DNA from: Rothia koreensis
GTDB taxonomy: Bacteria; Actinomycetota; Actinomycetes; Actinomycetales; Micrococcaceae
NCBI RefSeq assembly: GCF_004136575.1
Contig: NZ_NOIQ01000003.1
Span: 124,001 to 188,000 of the forward strand
Length of the DNA: 64,000 nt
Direction: 5' to 3'
Under the pieces are notes generated by a model. The model saw only the letters and a list, made by a program, of their open reading frames with translations, was not told the origin of the DNA and made no database searches. The translations under genes and the position numbers were made by a program. The number at the start of each line of letters is the position of its first letter. Position 1 is the stretch's first letter. Below are positions 54,034-63,697 of this stretch, piece after piece.

Positions 54034-54678
54034 ATGGCTGATCGTACAAAGATCTCCGCGGAAAACCGCAACGAATTCGGCAAGGGCGCAGCCCGCCGCA
54101 TCCGCCGCGAGAGCAAGATTCCCGCCGTCATTTACGGCCACGGGGAAGACCCCGTCCACATCGTTCTTCCGGGCCACGCGACCATGATGGCCGCCCGTAA
54201 CCCCAACGCGGTCCTCTCCCTGGACATCGAGGGCAAGAGCCACCTCGCCATGATCAAGGACATCCAGCGCCACGCGATTCGTCCGGAGATCTACCACGTC
54301 GACCTGCTGACCGTTCGTCGCGGTGAGCGCGTTGAGGTCGAAATCCCCGTCACCGTCGAGGGCGAGGTCGCACCGGGCAACCTCTGGACCCAGCCCGAGC
54401 AGGTCGTCGTCGTCGACGCCGATGCTCTGGACGTTCCCGAGGAGGTCCTCGTGTCGATCGACGGCCGTTCCGACGGCGAGCACGTGACCGCCGCGGATCT
54501 CCTTCTTCCCGAGGGCGTCAACCTCGTCTCCGAGGAAGACCTGATCATCGTGAACGTCTCCCAGGAGGTCGAGCAGGACCTCGGCGAAGAGACCGAAGAA
54601 GAGACCGAGGGCGAGGAAGCCGAAGAGGGTGCCTCCGAGGACAACTCCTCCGAGGAATCCGACGAGGACAGCGAGTAA
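54034..54678 (+). CDS. rplY: Ribosomal protein bL25 (Ctc-type)
   Basis: bL25 binds 5S rRNA in the large subunit. The 214-aa protein has the N-terminal L25 domain (MADRTKISAENRNEFGKGAARRIRRESKIPAVIYG...) and the longer C-terminal TL5/Ctc domain with VEIPVTVEGEVAPGN. The last ~35 residues are almost all Glu, Asp and Ser, a tail typical of actinobacterial Ctc proteins. The ATG has AAAGGTGA upstream. It precedes pth by a terminator and about 90 bp, a common gene pair. Confidence 0.95.
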   Translation: MADRTKISAENRNEFGKGAARRIRRESKIPAVIYGHGEDPVHIVLPGHATMMAARNPNAVLSLDIEGKSHLAMIKDIQRHAIRPEIYHVDLLTVRRGERVEVEIPVTVEGEVAPGNLWTQPEQVVVVDADALDVPEEVLVSIDGRSDGEHVTAADLLLPEGVNLVSEEDLIIVNVSQEVEQDLGEETEEETEGEEAEEGASEDNSSEESDEDSE

Positions 54679-54700
54679 CACTCGCCGAAACCTCGAGAAA

Positions 54701-54726
54701 GGCCCGTCGATGCGTATCGACGGGCC
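54701..54726 (+). terminator. Terminator after rplY
   Basis: GGCCCGTCGAT-GCGT-ATCGACGGGCC is a perfect 11-bp stem followed by TTTCCCTT. Confidence 0.85.
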
Positions 54727-54818
54727 TTTCCCTTGTCCGTTGCTCGTGAGCGAGTCAACGCCACCGAGCCCATCCGCACAACGACGACGCCGGGCGACCC
54801 GGCCTGGAGGAGAACATC

Positions 54819-55397
54819 ATGGCCGAAACCTGGCTGGTCATGGGACTGGGAAACCCCGGCCCCCAATACGTCAACACTCGTCACAACGTCGGACAGATGG
54901 TCGTCGATACCCTGGCCCGCAGCATGCAGGCTTCGTTCAAACGCCACAAGACCGGTGCCGTCGTCGTCGAGGGCCGGCTCGGAATCGGTGGGCCCCGCGT
55001 GGTCCTGGCCAAATCCACCGGGTACATGAACACCTCGGGCGGCCCCGCCTCGGCCCTCGCGAAGTTCTACGAGGTCGATCCGGACCACGTGATTGCCGTG
55101 CACGACGAGATCGACATCCCTTTCGACACCCTCAAGCTCAAACAGGGCGGGGGAGAAGGCGGCCACAACGGTCTGCGGGATATCTCGAAGGCCCTGGGGA
55201 CCAAGGGCTACCTGCGTGTTCGCGTCGGTGTGGGTCGCCCTCCCGGACGGATGGATACCGCCGACTACGTGCTCAAGAATTTCTCGTCGGCCGAGGCCAA
55301 GCAGTTGCCGGCTCTCCTCGAGGACTCGGCGGATGCCGTCGAGCTCGTCATGACCCAGGGCCTGACCGCGGCCCAGCAAAAATTCCATGCACGTTAA
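54819..55397 (+). CDS. pth: Peptidyl-tRNA hydrolase
   Basis: Pth frees tRNAs from peptidyl-tRNAs that drop off the ribosome. The 192-aa protein has the GLGNPGPQYVNTRHNVG motif with catalytic His22, the KSTGYMNTSGGP segment, HDEIDIPF and the GGEGGHNGLRDI loop. Length is standard. The ATG at 54819 has GGAG upstream. It follows rplY after a terminator, so it probably has its own promoter. Confidence 0.95.
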   Translation: MAETWLVMGLGNPGPQYVNTRHNVGQMVVDTLARSMQASFKRHKTGAVVVEGRLGIGGPRVVLAKSTGYMNTSGGPASALAKFYEVDPDHVIAVHDEIDIPFDTLKLKQGGGEGGHNGLRDISKALGTKGYLRVRVGVGRPPGRMDTADYVLKNFSSAEAKQLPALLEDSADAVELVMTQGLTAAQQKFHAR

Positions 55398-55437
55398 GCC
55401 GCAAGGCACCCCGGCAGATATCCGCGGATGCTGGTCC

Positions 55438-55443
55438 TAGGAT
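55438..55443 (+). promoter_or_regulatory. -10 element for leaderless sufS
   Basis: TAGGAT ends 7 nt before the ATG at 55451 and overlaps an earlier in-frame ATG (55442), which argues for the later start. Confidence 0.55.
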
Positions 55444-55450
55444 GGGGGCC

Positions 55451-56788
55451 ATGAGCAATTCGACCCGCCAGAATTCTCCGTCCGCGACCGGCCCCCTGGA
55501 CGACACGAAGGTTCGGAGCCTGCTCCAGGACTTTCCGATACTCGCCAGGCAAGACGGTGAGGACCCGTTGGTGTACCTCGACACGGGGGCCACGAGCCAG
55601 AACCCCTCTGCCGTGCTCGATGCCGAACGGGACTACTACGAACACAGCAATTCGGCCGTCCACCGCGGAGCCCACAGCCTGGCGGTGACCGCGACCGACG
55701 CGTTCGAGGACGCCCGGCGCACGGTGGCCGATTTTGTCGGCGCCGCGGAGAACGAACTGGTCTGGACGTCGAACGCGACCGAAGCGATCAACCTGGTCGC
55801 CTACTCGTTCTCCAACGCTTCCGCCGGGTTGGGCGGACCCGAAGCCGAACGATTCGCGCTCGGGCCAGGGGACGAGATCGTGACCACCGAAGCCGAACAC
55901 CACGCGAACCTCATCCCATGGCAACAACTGGCGGCCAGGACCGGTGCGACGCTGCGCTACATCCCGTTGGGCGAGGACGGCCTGTTGGACGAGGACGCCG
56001 CCCAGGACATCGTCGGGCCGGCCACGAAGGTCTTCGCCTTCACCCACGTCTCCAACGTGCTCGGATCGGTCACCGACGTCCCGAGATTCGTCCGGCTGGC
56101 CAAGAAATACGATGCCCTGACGGTCCTGGACGCATGCCAGTCCGTCCCGCACATGCCGGTCGACTTCGGCGACCTCGGAGTGGATTTCGCGGCCTTCTCC
56201 GGGCACAAGATGCTGGGTCCCACGGGGATCGGTGCCCTGTACGGCCGATACGACCTTCTCAAGTCCATGCCCCCGTTCCTGACCGGCGGATCCATGATCA
56301 CCAAGGTCACCATGGACGAGGCACAATTCATGGAGCCGCCCATGCGGTTCGAGGCCGGCACGCAGCGCGTCTCGCAGGCCGTGGCGCTGGCCAGCGCCGT
56401 CCGGTATCTGGACGAGATCGGGATGGAGAACGTGCACGCGTGGGAGGCCGAGCTCGGCCGTCGGCTCGCGGAAGGAGTCTCACAGATCGACGGCGTCCGT
56501 CTGCTCGGTCCGGCTCCCGGCACCGAACGTGCGGGGCTCGTGTCGATCGACGTCCATGGGGTCCATCCCCACGACGTCGGGCAGCTCCTGGACAGCAAAG
56601 GTATCGCCGTCCGGGTGGGGCACCACTGCGCCCAGCCCCTGCATCGGCGGCTGGGAATCAACGCCTCGACTCGGGCCAGCGCCTACCTGTACAACACGAC
56701 CGCGGACGTGGACCGGTTCCTCGACGCCCTGGGGGACGTCCGACCCTTCTTCGGGCTGGGCGGCGCATCCGACGGAGAACGGCAATGA
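55451..56788 (+). CDS. sufS: SufS-type cysteine desulfurase
   Basis: It releases sulfur from cysteine as a persulfide for Fe-S cluster assembly. The 445-aa group II desulfurase has the PLP lysine in FSGHKMLGPTG (Lys253) and the catalytic cysteine in VRVGHHCAQPL (Cys393), with SNATEAINLVAYSF near residue 100. The usual sufBCD genes are not adjacent; only sufU follows, overlapping by 4 bp. The ATG at 55451 is chosen because of the TAGGAT box 7 nt upstream. Confidence 0.92.
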   Translation: MSNSTRQNSPSATGPLDDTKVRSLLQDFPILARQDGEDPLVYLDTGATSQNPSAVLDAERDYYEHSNSAVHRGAHSLAVTATDAFEDARRTVADFVGAAENELVWTSNATEAINLVAYSFSNASAGLGGPEAERFALGPGDEIVTTEAEHHANLIPWQQLAARTGATLRYIPLGEDGLLDEDAAQDIVGPATKVFAFTHVSNVLGSVTDVPRFVRLAKKYDALTVLDACQSVPHMPVDFGDLGVDFAAFSGHKMLGPTGIGALYGRYDLLKSMPPFLTGGSMITKVTMDEAQFMEPPMRFEAGTQRVSQAVALASAVRYLDEIGMENVHAWEAELGRRLAEGVSQIDGVRLLGPAPGTERAGLVSIDVHGVHPHDVGQLLDSKGIAVRVGHHCAQPLHRRLGINASTRASAYLYNTTADVDRFLDALGDVRPFFGLGGASDGERQ

Positions 56789-57237
56789 GCGATCTCGACC
56801 AGTTGTACCAGCAGGTCATTCTCGATCACTCCCGACGCCGTACGGGCGAGGGCCTAGAATCCGCCGGTTCCCGACACACCGCCGAGAACCACCAGTACAA
56901 CCCGACGTGCGGGGACGAGATCAATGTGCGAGTGAGCCTGGACGAGGCCGGGGACCGGGTGGAGAGCCTCACCTGGGAGGGCGACGGCTGCTCGATCTCG
57001 ATGGCCTCCGCCTCCGTGCTCTCCGAGATGGCACCCGGCATGAGCATGGGGGAGTTCGCGACCACGGTCGACCAATTCCGTGAGATGCTGCGGTCTCGCG
57101 GTCAGATCGAACCGGACGAGGAATCACTCGGGGACGCCGCAGCGTTCGCCGGGGTCTCCAAATTCGTGGCGCGGGTCAAATGCGCCATGCTGGCCTGGGT
57201 CGCGGCGGAGGAAGCCGCGAAGGAAGCGGCCCTCTGA
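56785..57237 (+). CDS. sufU: SufU-type Fe-S assembly sulfurtransferase
   Basis: SufU accepts sulfur from SufS through a zinc-bound cysteine exchange. The 150-aa protein has the three conserved cysteines and the aspartate of the family: Cys42 and Asp44 (NPTCGDE), Cys69 (GDGCSIS) and Cys133 (VKCAMLAW), and the long insertion between the second and third cysteines that sets SufU apart from IscU. Its ATG overlaps the sufS stop (ATGA), so the pair is co-translated. Confidence 0.94.
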   Translation: MSDLDQLYQQVILDHSRRRTGEGLESAGSRHTAENHQYNPTCGDEINVRVSLDEAGDRVESLTWEGDGCSISMASASVLSEMAPGMSMGEFATTVDQFREMLRSRGQIEPDEESLGDAAAFAGVSKFVARVKCAMLAWVAAEEAAKEAAL

Positions 57238-57292
57238 GCACCACCGATGCTTCTCGTGCGGGGAGCCCCGGTCGCGCAGGACCGATTCAGGA

Positions 57293-58636
57293 CTACTCCG
57301 GGTCGTCCTGAGACCGTGCCTGTGTCGCCTCGGATTCGTCCGGGGCGCCGCCGTCGTAGGTGTCCACCGGGACTCCTTGAGCACGGAGACGCTTGTAGTG
57401 GGCGTTGCGCATGCCCAGCAGAATTCCGCCCAAGATCGCCGAGAGCAGGGAACCGGTCAGCACACCGACCTTGGCGTGATCATCGTGGATCGTGCCCAGG
57501 CCGAAACTCAGCTCCGCGACGAGCAGCGCGACGGTGAAGCCGATGCCGCCCATCATGGCCAGCCCGAAGACGTCGATCCACTTCATGTCCTCATCGATCT
57601 CGGCCCCGGAAACCCGAGTCAGAATCCACGTCGACCCGAAGATTCCGATGGTCTTGCCGACCACGAGTCCCACGACGACGCCGATGGCGACGGGGTCCGT
57701 GAAAGCATCGACGATCCCGGACCAACCGCCCACGGCGACGCCCGAGGCGAAGAACGCGAACACCGGGATCGCGATACCGTTCGACAGCGGCGAGAAGCGA
57801 TGGGACAACCGGGGTGCCAAGCCGATCGGGGCCTCACCGGCCTGCGGTTTGGAACGGTGAAGCACCGGAACCATGAAACCGAGCACGACGCCGGCGATGG
57901 TTGCGTGGATGCCCGCCGAGTAGATGAGCACCCAGGTCACCACGCCGATCGGCAGCAGGATGACCCAGGGAGCCCACCGGCTGTGGGCGAAGAACCGCGG
58001 CCACCGGTGGGTCAGGACCCAGAACAGGGCCGCGGGCAGGATCGCGAGCCCGAGGTACAGGAAATTCACGCCCTCCGAATAGACGAACGCGATGATCACG
58101 ATGGCGATCAGGTCGTCGACCACGGCCAAGGTCAGCAGAAAGGTCCGCATGGCCGTCGGCAGCGCGGAGCCCACGACCGCCAGCACGGACACGGCGAACG
58201 CGATGTCCGTGGCCGTGGGGGTGGCCCATCCTCGCAGGGTCGCGGCGTCGCCCCAGAACAGGTTGATGGCGGCGTAGATCAGGGCGGGCATGGCCACGCC
58301 ACCGAAGGCCGCGACAACCGGAACGATGGCCTTCTTGATCCGACGCAACTCGCCGTCAACGAACTCGGATTTCAGCTCGAGCCCGGTCATGAAGAAGAAC
58401 ACGGCGAGAAGGCCTTCGGAGGCCCATTCGCCCACCGTGTGGAAGGCGCTGTCGACCGCGGGTATCCCGAGGTGGGCGTCGCGCAGACCGAAGTAGCCAT
58501 CGGCCATGAAGGAATTGGCGAACAGCAGCCCGAGGACCATGGCCGCGATCATCAGCAGTCCGCCGGTGTTGCCGTCGCGCAGCTTCGAACCGAACGTGCT
58601 CTGGTGGTAGCCCTCTTGCTCGAGTGTTGTGGTCAT
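57293..58636 (-). CDS. nhaA: Na+/H+ antiporter NhaA
   Basis: NhaA expels Na+ in exchange for protons, supporting pH and salt homeostasis. The 447-aa protein has 12 predicted helices and the ion-binding Asp pair in LAVVDDLIAIVIIAFVYS (Asp174-Asp175), the unwound-helix segment ATPTATDIAFAVSVLAVVG, and FFFMTGLELKSEFVDGELR early on. The C-terminal ~35 residues are cytoplasmic and acidic. The ATG at 58636 has GAGGAAGAC upstream. It converges on sufU. Confidence 0.95.
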   Translation of the reverse strand: MTTTLEQEGYHQSTFGSKLRDGNTGGLLMIAAMVLGLLFANSFMADGYFGLRDAHLGIPAVDSAFHTVGEWASEGLLAVFFFMTGLELKSEFVDGELRRIKKAIVPVVAAFGGVAMPALIYAAINLFWGDAATLRGWATPTATDIAFAVSVLAVVGSALPTAMRTFLLTLAVVDDLIAIVIIAFVYSEGVNFLYLGLAILPAALFWVLTHRWPRFFAHSRWAPWVILLPIGVVTWVLIYSAGIHATIAGVVLGFMVPVLHRSKPQAGEAPIGLAPRLSHRFSPLSNGIAIPVFAFFASGVAVGGWSGIVDAFTDPVAIGVVVGLVVGKTIGIFGSTWILTRVSGAEIDEDMKWIDVFGLAMMGGIGFTVALLVAELSFGLGTIHDDHAKVGVLTGSLLSAILGGILLGMRNAHYKRLRAQGVPVDTYDGGAPDESEATQARSQDDPE

Positions 58637-58682
58637 GTCTTCCTCAGGGTGCGAGATCGTGGGGGTCCGCTCTTACGCTAAC

Positions 58683-58746
58683 GGCGCCTCCCGGCCTCCA
58701 CCGAATCTCGTGACGACGAGGTTGTGTGGGATGGCCTGGAGGCGCC
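58683..58746. terminator. Nested inverted repeat between DUF2505 and nhaA
   Basis: Arms of 14 bp (58683-58696 and 58733-58746) match with one mismatch and enclose a CTCGT-GACG-ACGAG hairpin (58707-58720). It lies 19 bp past the DUF2505 stop on the minus strand and may terminate that gene. Confidence 0.5.
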
Positions 58747-58764
58747 GCGAGCGAGGGGCTGGGA

Positions 58765-59265
58765 TCAGCCGTGGTTCTTGATCCAGTCCTCGGCGGTCGT
58801 GCTCTGGAGGGACAGGGCCTTGCCGATGTACGGCTCGGCGGCGGAGGAGATCTTCTTGCCGACCAGGGGAATATTGGCCTTGACCTCGCCCTCGACGTCG
58901 ACGACGGTCTGCTCGCCCTGGGAGGCGAGATCCTGGTGCGCGCTCGCCGAGACCGGCATTCCGGCGACGTCGATCGACGTCTCGACGCTTCTCGAACCGT
59001 TCTCCTGGGGTGCACCGTACTTGTCGACCTGAGTCAGCTTGACCCCGTTGCCGACGAACTTCTGGGCGACGCTGGGAACCTTGTCCGCACCGACACCGCG
59101 AACGGTGGTCACGGTGAAGGCACCGGAGGTCTCGCCATCGACGTTCAGCGACTCGAATTCGACGCCGGCCTTCTTGGCCACGTGGCGGGCGAAGTCCTCC
59201 GACGTGAAGGCCTCGAGGACTTTGTCGATCGGCGCGTTGATGGTGTGCGATTCTTTCATGGCCAT
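58765..59265 (-). CDS. DUF2505 family protein
   Basis: This 166-aa protein has a START/SRPBCC-like layout: MKESHTINAPIDKVLEAFTSEDFARHVAKKAG at the N terminus, a central antiparallel stretch and a C-terminal helix (AAEPYIGKALSLQSTTAEDWIKNHG). It matches DUF2505, an actinobacterial family of unknown function that probably binds a hydrophobic ligand. An ATG two codons later is equally possible as start. It is divergent from mfd. Confidence 0.82.
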   Translation of the reverse strand: MAMKESHTINAPIDKVLEAFTSEDFARHVAKKAGVEFESLNVDGETSGAFTVTTVRGVGADKVPSVAQKFVGNGVKLTQVDKYGAPQENGSRSVETSIDVAGMPVSASAHQDLASQGEQTVVDVEGEVKANIPLVGKKISSAAEPYIGKALSLQSTTAEDWIKNHG

Positions 59266-59519
59266 GGATGTCTCACTTCGTGTCGTCGGATGGTTCAGGC
59301 CTCAGTCTAGCGGGCAGGAGACTCTCGACCGGGAGGGTTTCGCGGTGGGGTTAAGCCCGGAGCATGCGGGCGTGGAGCCCGCGAAGCGACCGGCGTAATG
59401 TAGTATCCGTTCGGCCCGAGACCGAACGTGCCCGCGTCCGGAACGGAATTCGGGCGCATTTCTGCGTGCCCGGAAACGGGCGCGATCACCGCCCCCAACC
59501 ACTCAAGGACCGTCATCTC

Positions 59520-62500
59520 ATGAGCCTCACCGGGTTGCGCACAGCCCTCGACCAGGAACCCACGTTCGCGAATGTCCTGGCGCAGGCGTCCCGATCGGCA
59601 TCCGAACGGTCCGCAGAAACCGTGATCGGGGCGGCCGAGGGGCTCAGAGCGCCGTTGCTGGCCCAGATTGCGGACGGACTCTCGACCGCCACGTCCGCCG
59701 GTGGCGCGGGACGGGAGGGCAACCATGCTCCGGTCGTGCTGGCGATGACCGCGACCGATCGCGAGGCCGAGGACCTCGAGGCTGTTCTGGGGTCGTACAT
59801 CGATCCGCGCAGTGTGACCCGGTTCCCCGCGTGGGAGACATTGCCCCACGAACGGCTGTCGCCGAGGTCGGACACCGTGGGCCAGCGCCTGGCGGTCCTG
59901 CGTCGGATGTCCGAGGCCGACGACGACGTCCGGGTCGTCATCGCTCCCGTGCGCTCCGTCCTCCAGCCCATTTCGGCCAGCCTCGAATCCATGAAGCCGG
60001 TCCGCCTGGAAGTGGGGGAGGAACACGACTTCGAGGAAACGGTCGAGGCGCTGTCCGCCGCCGCATATTCCAGGGTCGATCTGGTGACCAAGCGGGGCGA
60101 ATTCGCCGTGCGCGGCGGAATCATCGACGTCTTCTCTCCCGTCGAGGACCACCCGGTGCGCATCGACTTCTTCGGCGACGAGATCGACACCATGAAATGG
60201 TTCGCGGTCGCCGATCAGCGCACCTTCACGCCCAAGGGCGAGGAAGACCCCACGGAGCTGATCGCTCCACCGTGCCGGGAAATCCTCATCACCCCCAACG
60301 TGATGTCCCGAGCGGCCAAGCTCAAGGACACTCTTCCGGGGGCCGAATCCATGCTCGAACGCATTGCCGGCGGCATCTACGTCGAGGGCATGGAATCCCT
60401 TGCCCCCTTGCTGGTCGACGAGATGACGACGCTGATCGCCTCGCTTCCCAGCGATTCGATGACCGTGCTTCTCGAGCCGGAGAAGATCCGGGCCAGAGCG
60501 GCCGACCTGGTTGCCACGAACGAGGAGTTCCTCCTGGCCGCGTGGGAGCAGGCGTCCAACGGACAACAGGCTCCCATCGACATCAACGAGACCGGTCTCG
60601 CCCAGGCCAGCTTTATGGCCGTCGCGGACGCGCGCCACGAGGCCCTGGACCTGGGCCACGGCTGGTGGTCCATCACCTCTCTCGGGGTTGACGAAGCCAT
60701 CGAGGACGAAGCCGACAGCCTGACGATCGCGGTCCGGGCTCCTCTGACTTTCGCGGGGAACGTCGACGCCATGCTCGAGGTGGTCGGGGACCACGTGCGC
60801 AACGGATGGCAGGTCGTCGCCGTGACCGACGGGCCGGGCCCGTTGAACCGGCTCGCCGAGCTCTTCCAGTCCGCGGACCTGCCGGCCGCCCGGAGAGACG
60901 ACCTGACCGAGGAACCCCAGGCCGGCATCATCGAGTTGACCACGGCCCCGCACGGGACCGGGTTCGTCCTCGAGGACGCCAAAATCGCTCTGCTGACCGA
61001 GTCCGACGTGCTGGGGAAGGCGAGCCCCTACACCACGCGTGACATGAGGAAACTGCCGGCGCGGCGTCGTCGGAATGCGGTGGATCCGCTCGCTCTGAAG
61101 CCTGGGGACTACGTGGTCCACGAGCAGCACGGCATCGGCCAGTTCGTGGAACTGATCCAGCGGCCGATCGCAGGGGCCATGATCAAGCCTGGGCAGCCGA
61201 AGCCCATGAAGGAGTACCTGGTCCTCGAATACGCATCCTCCAAACGTGGTGCGCCGAGGGACCGGCTCTTCGTGCCGACGGATCAGCTCGACCAGGTCAC
61301 CAACTACGTCGGTGGCGACGCACCCACGCTGTCCAAGATGGGCGGATCGGATTGGGCCAAGACCAAGTCCAAGGCCCGCAAGGCCGTCAAGGAGATCGCG
61401 GCCGATCTCATCCGGCTGTATTCGGCGCGCATGGCCTCGCGCGGTCACGCCTTCGGCCCGGACACCCCGTGGCAGCGGGAGCTCGAGGAAGCATTTCCCT
61501 ATGTCGAGACCCCGGACCAGTTGACCACGATCAACGAGGTCAAGCACGACATGGAGCGGGAGATTCCCATGGATCGCCTGATCTCCGGCGACGTGGGTTA
61601 TGGCAAGACCGAAGTTGCCGTGCGTGCGGCCTTCAAAGCCGTCCAGGACGGAAAACAGGTCGCGATCCTGGTTCCGACCACCCTCCTGGCCCAGCAGCAC
61701 TCCGAGACCTTCACCGAACGTTTCAGCGGTTTCCCGGTGCGCGTGTCCACATTGTCCCGCTTCCAGACGCCCAAGGAGTCCAAGGCCGTCGAATCGGGGA
61801 TCTCGGACGGCAGCATCGACGTCGTAATCGGAACTCATCGACTGCTCTCCTCCGACATCACGTTCAAGGATCTGGGGCTGGTGATCATCGACGAGGAGCA
61901 GCGCTTCGGCGTCGAGCACAAGGAGAAGCTCAAGACGCTCCGGACGAACGTCGACGTCCTGGCCATGTCGGCAACCCCGATTCCCCGGACACTCGAGATG
62001 TCGCTGACGGGTATCCGTGAGACGTCCACCCTGGCGACGCCGCCCGAGGAGAGACACCCGGTGCTGACGTTCGTGGGGCCGCACACGGAGAAGCAGGTTG
62101 CCGCGGCGGTCCGACGCGAGCTCATGCGCGAAGGCCAGGTGTTCTACGTGCACAACAGGGTCTCCTCCATCGACCGCGTGGCTTCCGATCTGCAGAAGCT
62201 CGTTCCCGAGGCCCGTATTGCGGTCGCCCACGGGCAGATGAGCGAGGCTCGCCTCGAGCAGATCATCGTCGACTTCTGGGAAAAGCGCTTCGACGTGCTG
62301 GTCTGCACCACGATCGTCGAGACCGGGCTGGACATCTCCAACGCCAATACCCTGATCGTCGACCGCGCCAACAATTACGGCCTGTCCCAGCTCCACCAGC
62401 TCAGGGGGCGCGTGGGCCGCGGGCGCGAGCGGGCCTATGCGTACTTCCTGTACCCGTTGGAGAAGCCGTTGGGCGAGGTCGCGCTCGAGCGACTCAAAGC

Positions 62501-63155
62501 CGTTGCGGCGCACAACGAACTCGGCGCGGGCATGCAGCTGGCGATGAAGGACCTGGAGATCCGTGGTGCCGGCAATCTGCTCGGTGGCGAGCAGTCGGGC
62601 CATATTGCGGGCGTCGGTTTCGACCTGTACCTGAGACTGGTCGGCGAGGCCGTTGCCGACTACCGCGGCGAGGACCAGGAAGAGGCCCCGGCCGAGATGA
62701 AGATCGAACTTCCGGTGGACGCCCACCTCCCGCACGACTACGTGCCGGGGGAGAGGCTTCGCCTCGAGGCCTACCGGAATCTTGCGGCCGCCGCGAGTGA
62801 TGAAGCGGTGGACGACGTCGCCGCGGAACTGCGGGACCGCTACGGCGAGCTGCCGCAGCCGGCCGAGAACCTGCTCAAGATCGCCCGCCTGCGCATCAAG
62901 GCGCGGGCGGCCGGCCTCACGGAGATCATGGTCATGGGACCGAAGATCCGTTTCTACCCGGTCGACCTGGCCGAGTCGAGGCAGATGCGACTCGACCGGA
63001 TGTATCCGCAGTCGATCACGAAGGTCGTCCAGGGCACGGAACAGAAGCAGGTCCTGGTTCCCAAACCGAAGTCGGCCCCGGTGGGAGGCAAGGACCTCGT
63101 GGACGACGAGATCCTGGACTGGGCCGAATCGTTCATCGACGCGATCCTGGCGTAG
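59520..63155 (+). CDS. mfd: Transcription-repair coupling factor
   Basis: Mfd removes stalled RNA polymerase and recruits UvrA to lesions. The 1211-aa protein has the UvrB-homology domain (about residues 60-400), the RNA polymerase interaction domain near PGDYVVHEQHGIGQFVEL (~530), and the RecG-like helicase with Walker A GDVGYGKTEVAVRAAF (~690), DEEQ box (~790) and motif VI QLRGRVGRGRERAYAYF. The C-terminal TRCF domain is present. The ATG at 59520 has AAGGA 11 nt upstream. Upstream TAGTAT (59401) could be its promoter, giving a leader of ~105 nt. Confidence 0.97.
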   Translation: MSLTGLRTALDQEPTFANVLAQASRSASERSAETVIGAAEGLRAPLLAQIADGLSTATSAGGAGREGNHAPVVLAMTATDREAEDLEAVLGSYIDPRSVTRFPAWETLPHERLSPRSDTVGQRLAVLRRMSEADDDVRVVIAPVRSVLQPISASLESMKPVRLEVGEEHDFEETVEALSAAAYSRVDLVTKRGEFAVRGGIIDVFSPVEDHPVRIDFFGDEIDTMKWFAVADQRTFTPKGEEDPTELIAPPCREILITPNVMSRAAKLKDTLPGAESMLERIAGGIYVEGMESLAPLLVDEMTTLIASLPSDSMTVLLEPEKIRARAADLVATNEEFLLAAWEQASNGQQAPIDINETGLAQASFMAVADARHEALDLGHGWWSITSLGVDEAIEDEADSLTIAVRAPLTFAGNVDAMLEVVGDHVRNGWQVVAVTDGPGPLNRLAELFQSADLPAARRDDLTEEPQAGIIELTTAPHGTGFVLEDAKIALLTESDVLGKASPYTTRDMRKLPARRRRNAVDPLALKPGDYVVHEQHGIGQFVELIQRPIAGAMIKPGQPKPMKEYLVLEYASSKRGAPRDRLFVPTDQLDQVTNYVGGDAPTLSKMGGSDWAKTKSKARKAVKEIAADLIRLYSARMASRGHAFGPDTPWQRELEEAFPYVETPDQLTTINEVKHDMEREIPMDRLISGDVGYGKTEVAVRAAFKAVQDGKQVAILVPTTLLAQQHSETFTERFSGFPVRVSTLSRFQTPKESKAVESGISDGSIDVVIGTHRLLSSDITFKDLGLVIIDEEQRFGVEHKEKLKTLRTNVDVLAMSATPIPRTLEMSLTGIRETSTLATPPEERHPVLTFVGPHTEKQVAAAVRRELMREGQVFYVHNRVSSIDRVASDLQKLVPEARIAVAHGQMSEARLEQIIVDFWEKRFDVLVCTTIVETGLDISNANTLIVDRANNYGLSQLHQLRGRVGRGRERAYAYFLYPLEKPLGEVALERLKAVAAHNELGAGMQLAMKDLEIRGAGNLLGGEQSGHIAGVGFDLYLRLVGEAVADYRGEDQEEAPAEMKIELPVDAHLPHDYVPGERLRLEAYRNLAAAASDEAVDDVAAELRDRYGELPQPAENLLKIARLRIKARAAGLTEIMVMGPKIRFYPVDLAESRQMRLDRMYPQSITKVVQGTEQKQVLVPKPKSAPVGGKDLVDDEILDWAESFIDAILA

Positions 63156-63214
63156 CGCGCGAGGCTCCGGGTCCCTCGGGGTTCAGATGCGGCTCGGACC
63201 GGGTCGCGCAGAAA

Positions 63215-63248
63215 AGCGCCCCGCCCGGGCAAGCCGGTGCGGGGCGCT
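63215..63248 (-). terminator. Terminator between mfd and the small membrane gene
   Basis: AGCGCCCCGC and GCGGGGCGCT form a 10-bp stem with a 14-nt loop. On the minus strand a TTTTC run follows, so it mainly ends the small minus-strand gene. Confidence 0.7.
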
Positions 63249-63279
63249 GTCAACGCGGTGCGGTCATTCCTCGCGGCGT

Positions 63280-63603
63280 CTAGAGCTGAGTGAGTTCCTT
63301 GCCCGAGGGGGAGTCCTTGGCGGTCTTGCTCCTCAGGATGTTGAGCGGAACCATGAAGGTCAGTCCGTAGAGCACGATGGCGATCGCGAACGGCAACCAG
63401 GCCTTGGAATCGGAAATCCACAGGCCGAAGCAGTAGAACGATGCAACCAACAGAATCATGCAGAACACGAAGTTCAGCAGGTTGGTCACCAGGTGGCCCT
63501 CTCCCGAGTGGCTGCGCACCTTCTGGTTGGTCCGGTATTGCTTCGAGTTCTGAGCGGGGCCGGACGCGCCGGGCCTGAACGCCGATTCTTCTCCGTGGGT
63601 CAT
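63280..63603 (-). CDS. Small two-helix membrane protein
   Basis: This 107-aa protein has a polar N terminus (~45 residues) and two helices (LLNFVFCMILLVASFYCFGLWI and WLPFAIAIVLYGLTFMVPLNIL), then a short charged tail. No family is recognised. The ATG at 63603 has GAGGACCGT directly upstream and is preferred over the one at 63621. It lies between mfd and the aldolase gene, transcribed with the latter's strand. Confidence 0.7.
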   Translation of the reverse strand: MTHGEESAFRPGASGPAQNSKQYRTNQKVRSHSGEGHLVTNLLNFVFCMILLVASFYCFGLWISDSKAWLPFAIAIVLYGLTFMVPLNILRSKTAKDSPSGKELTQL

Positions 63604-63697
63604 ACGGTCCTCATTCCTCAAGGTTGGTCACCCGCGCGCCACAGCGGACAGGCACGCGGACGGATGACGAGTCCATTCCAGTATAGGAGCTGTGGGA

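Noticed and set aside
59307-62735. A 1142-codon minus-strand open frame across mfd
   Set aside because: Mirror frame of a GC-rich gene; composition is typical of antisense frames and Mfd is clear on the plus strand.
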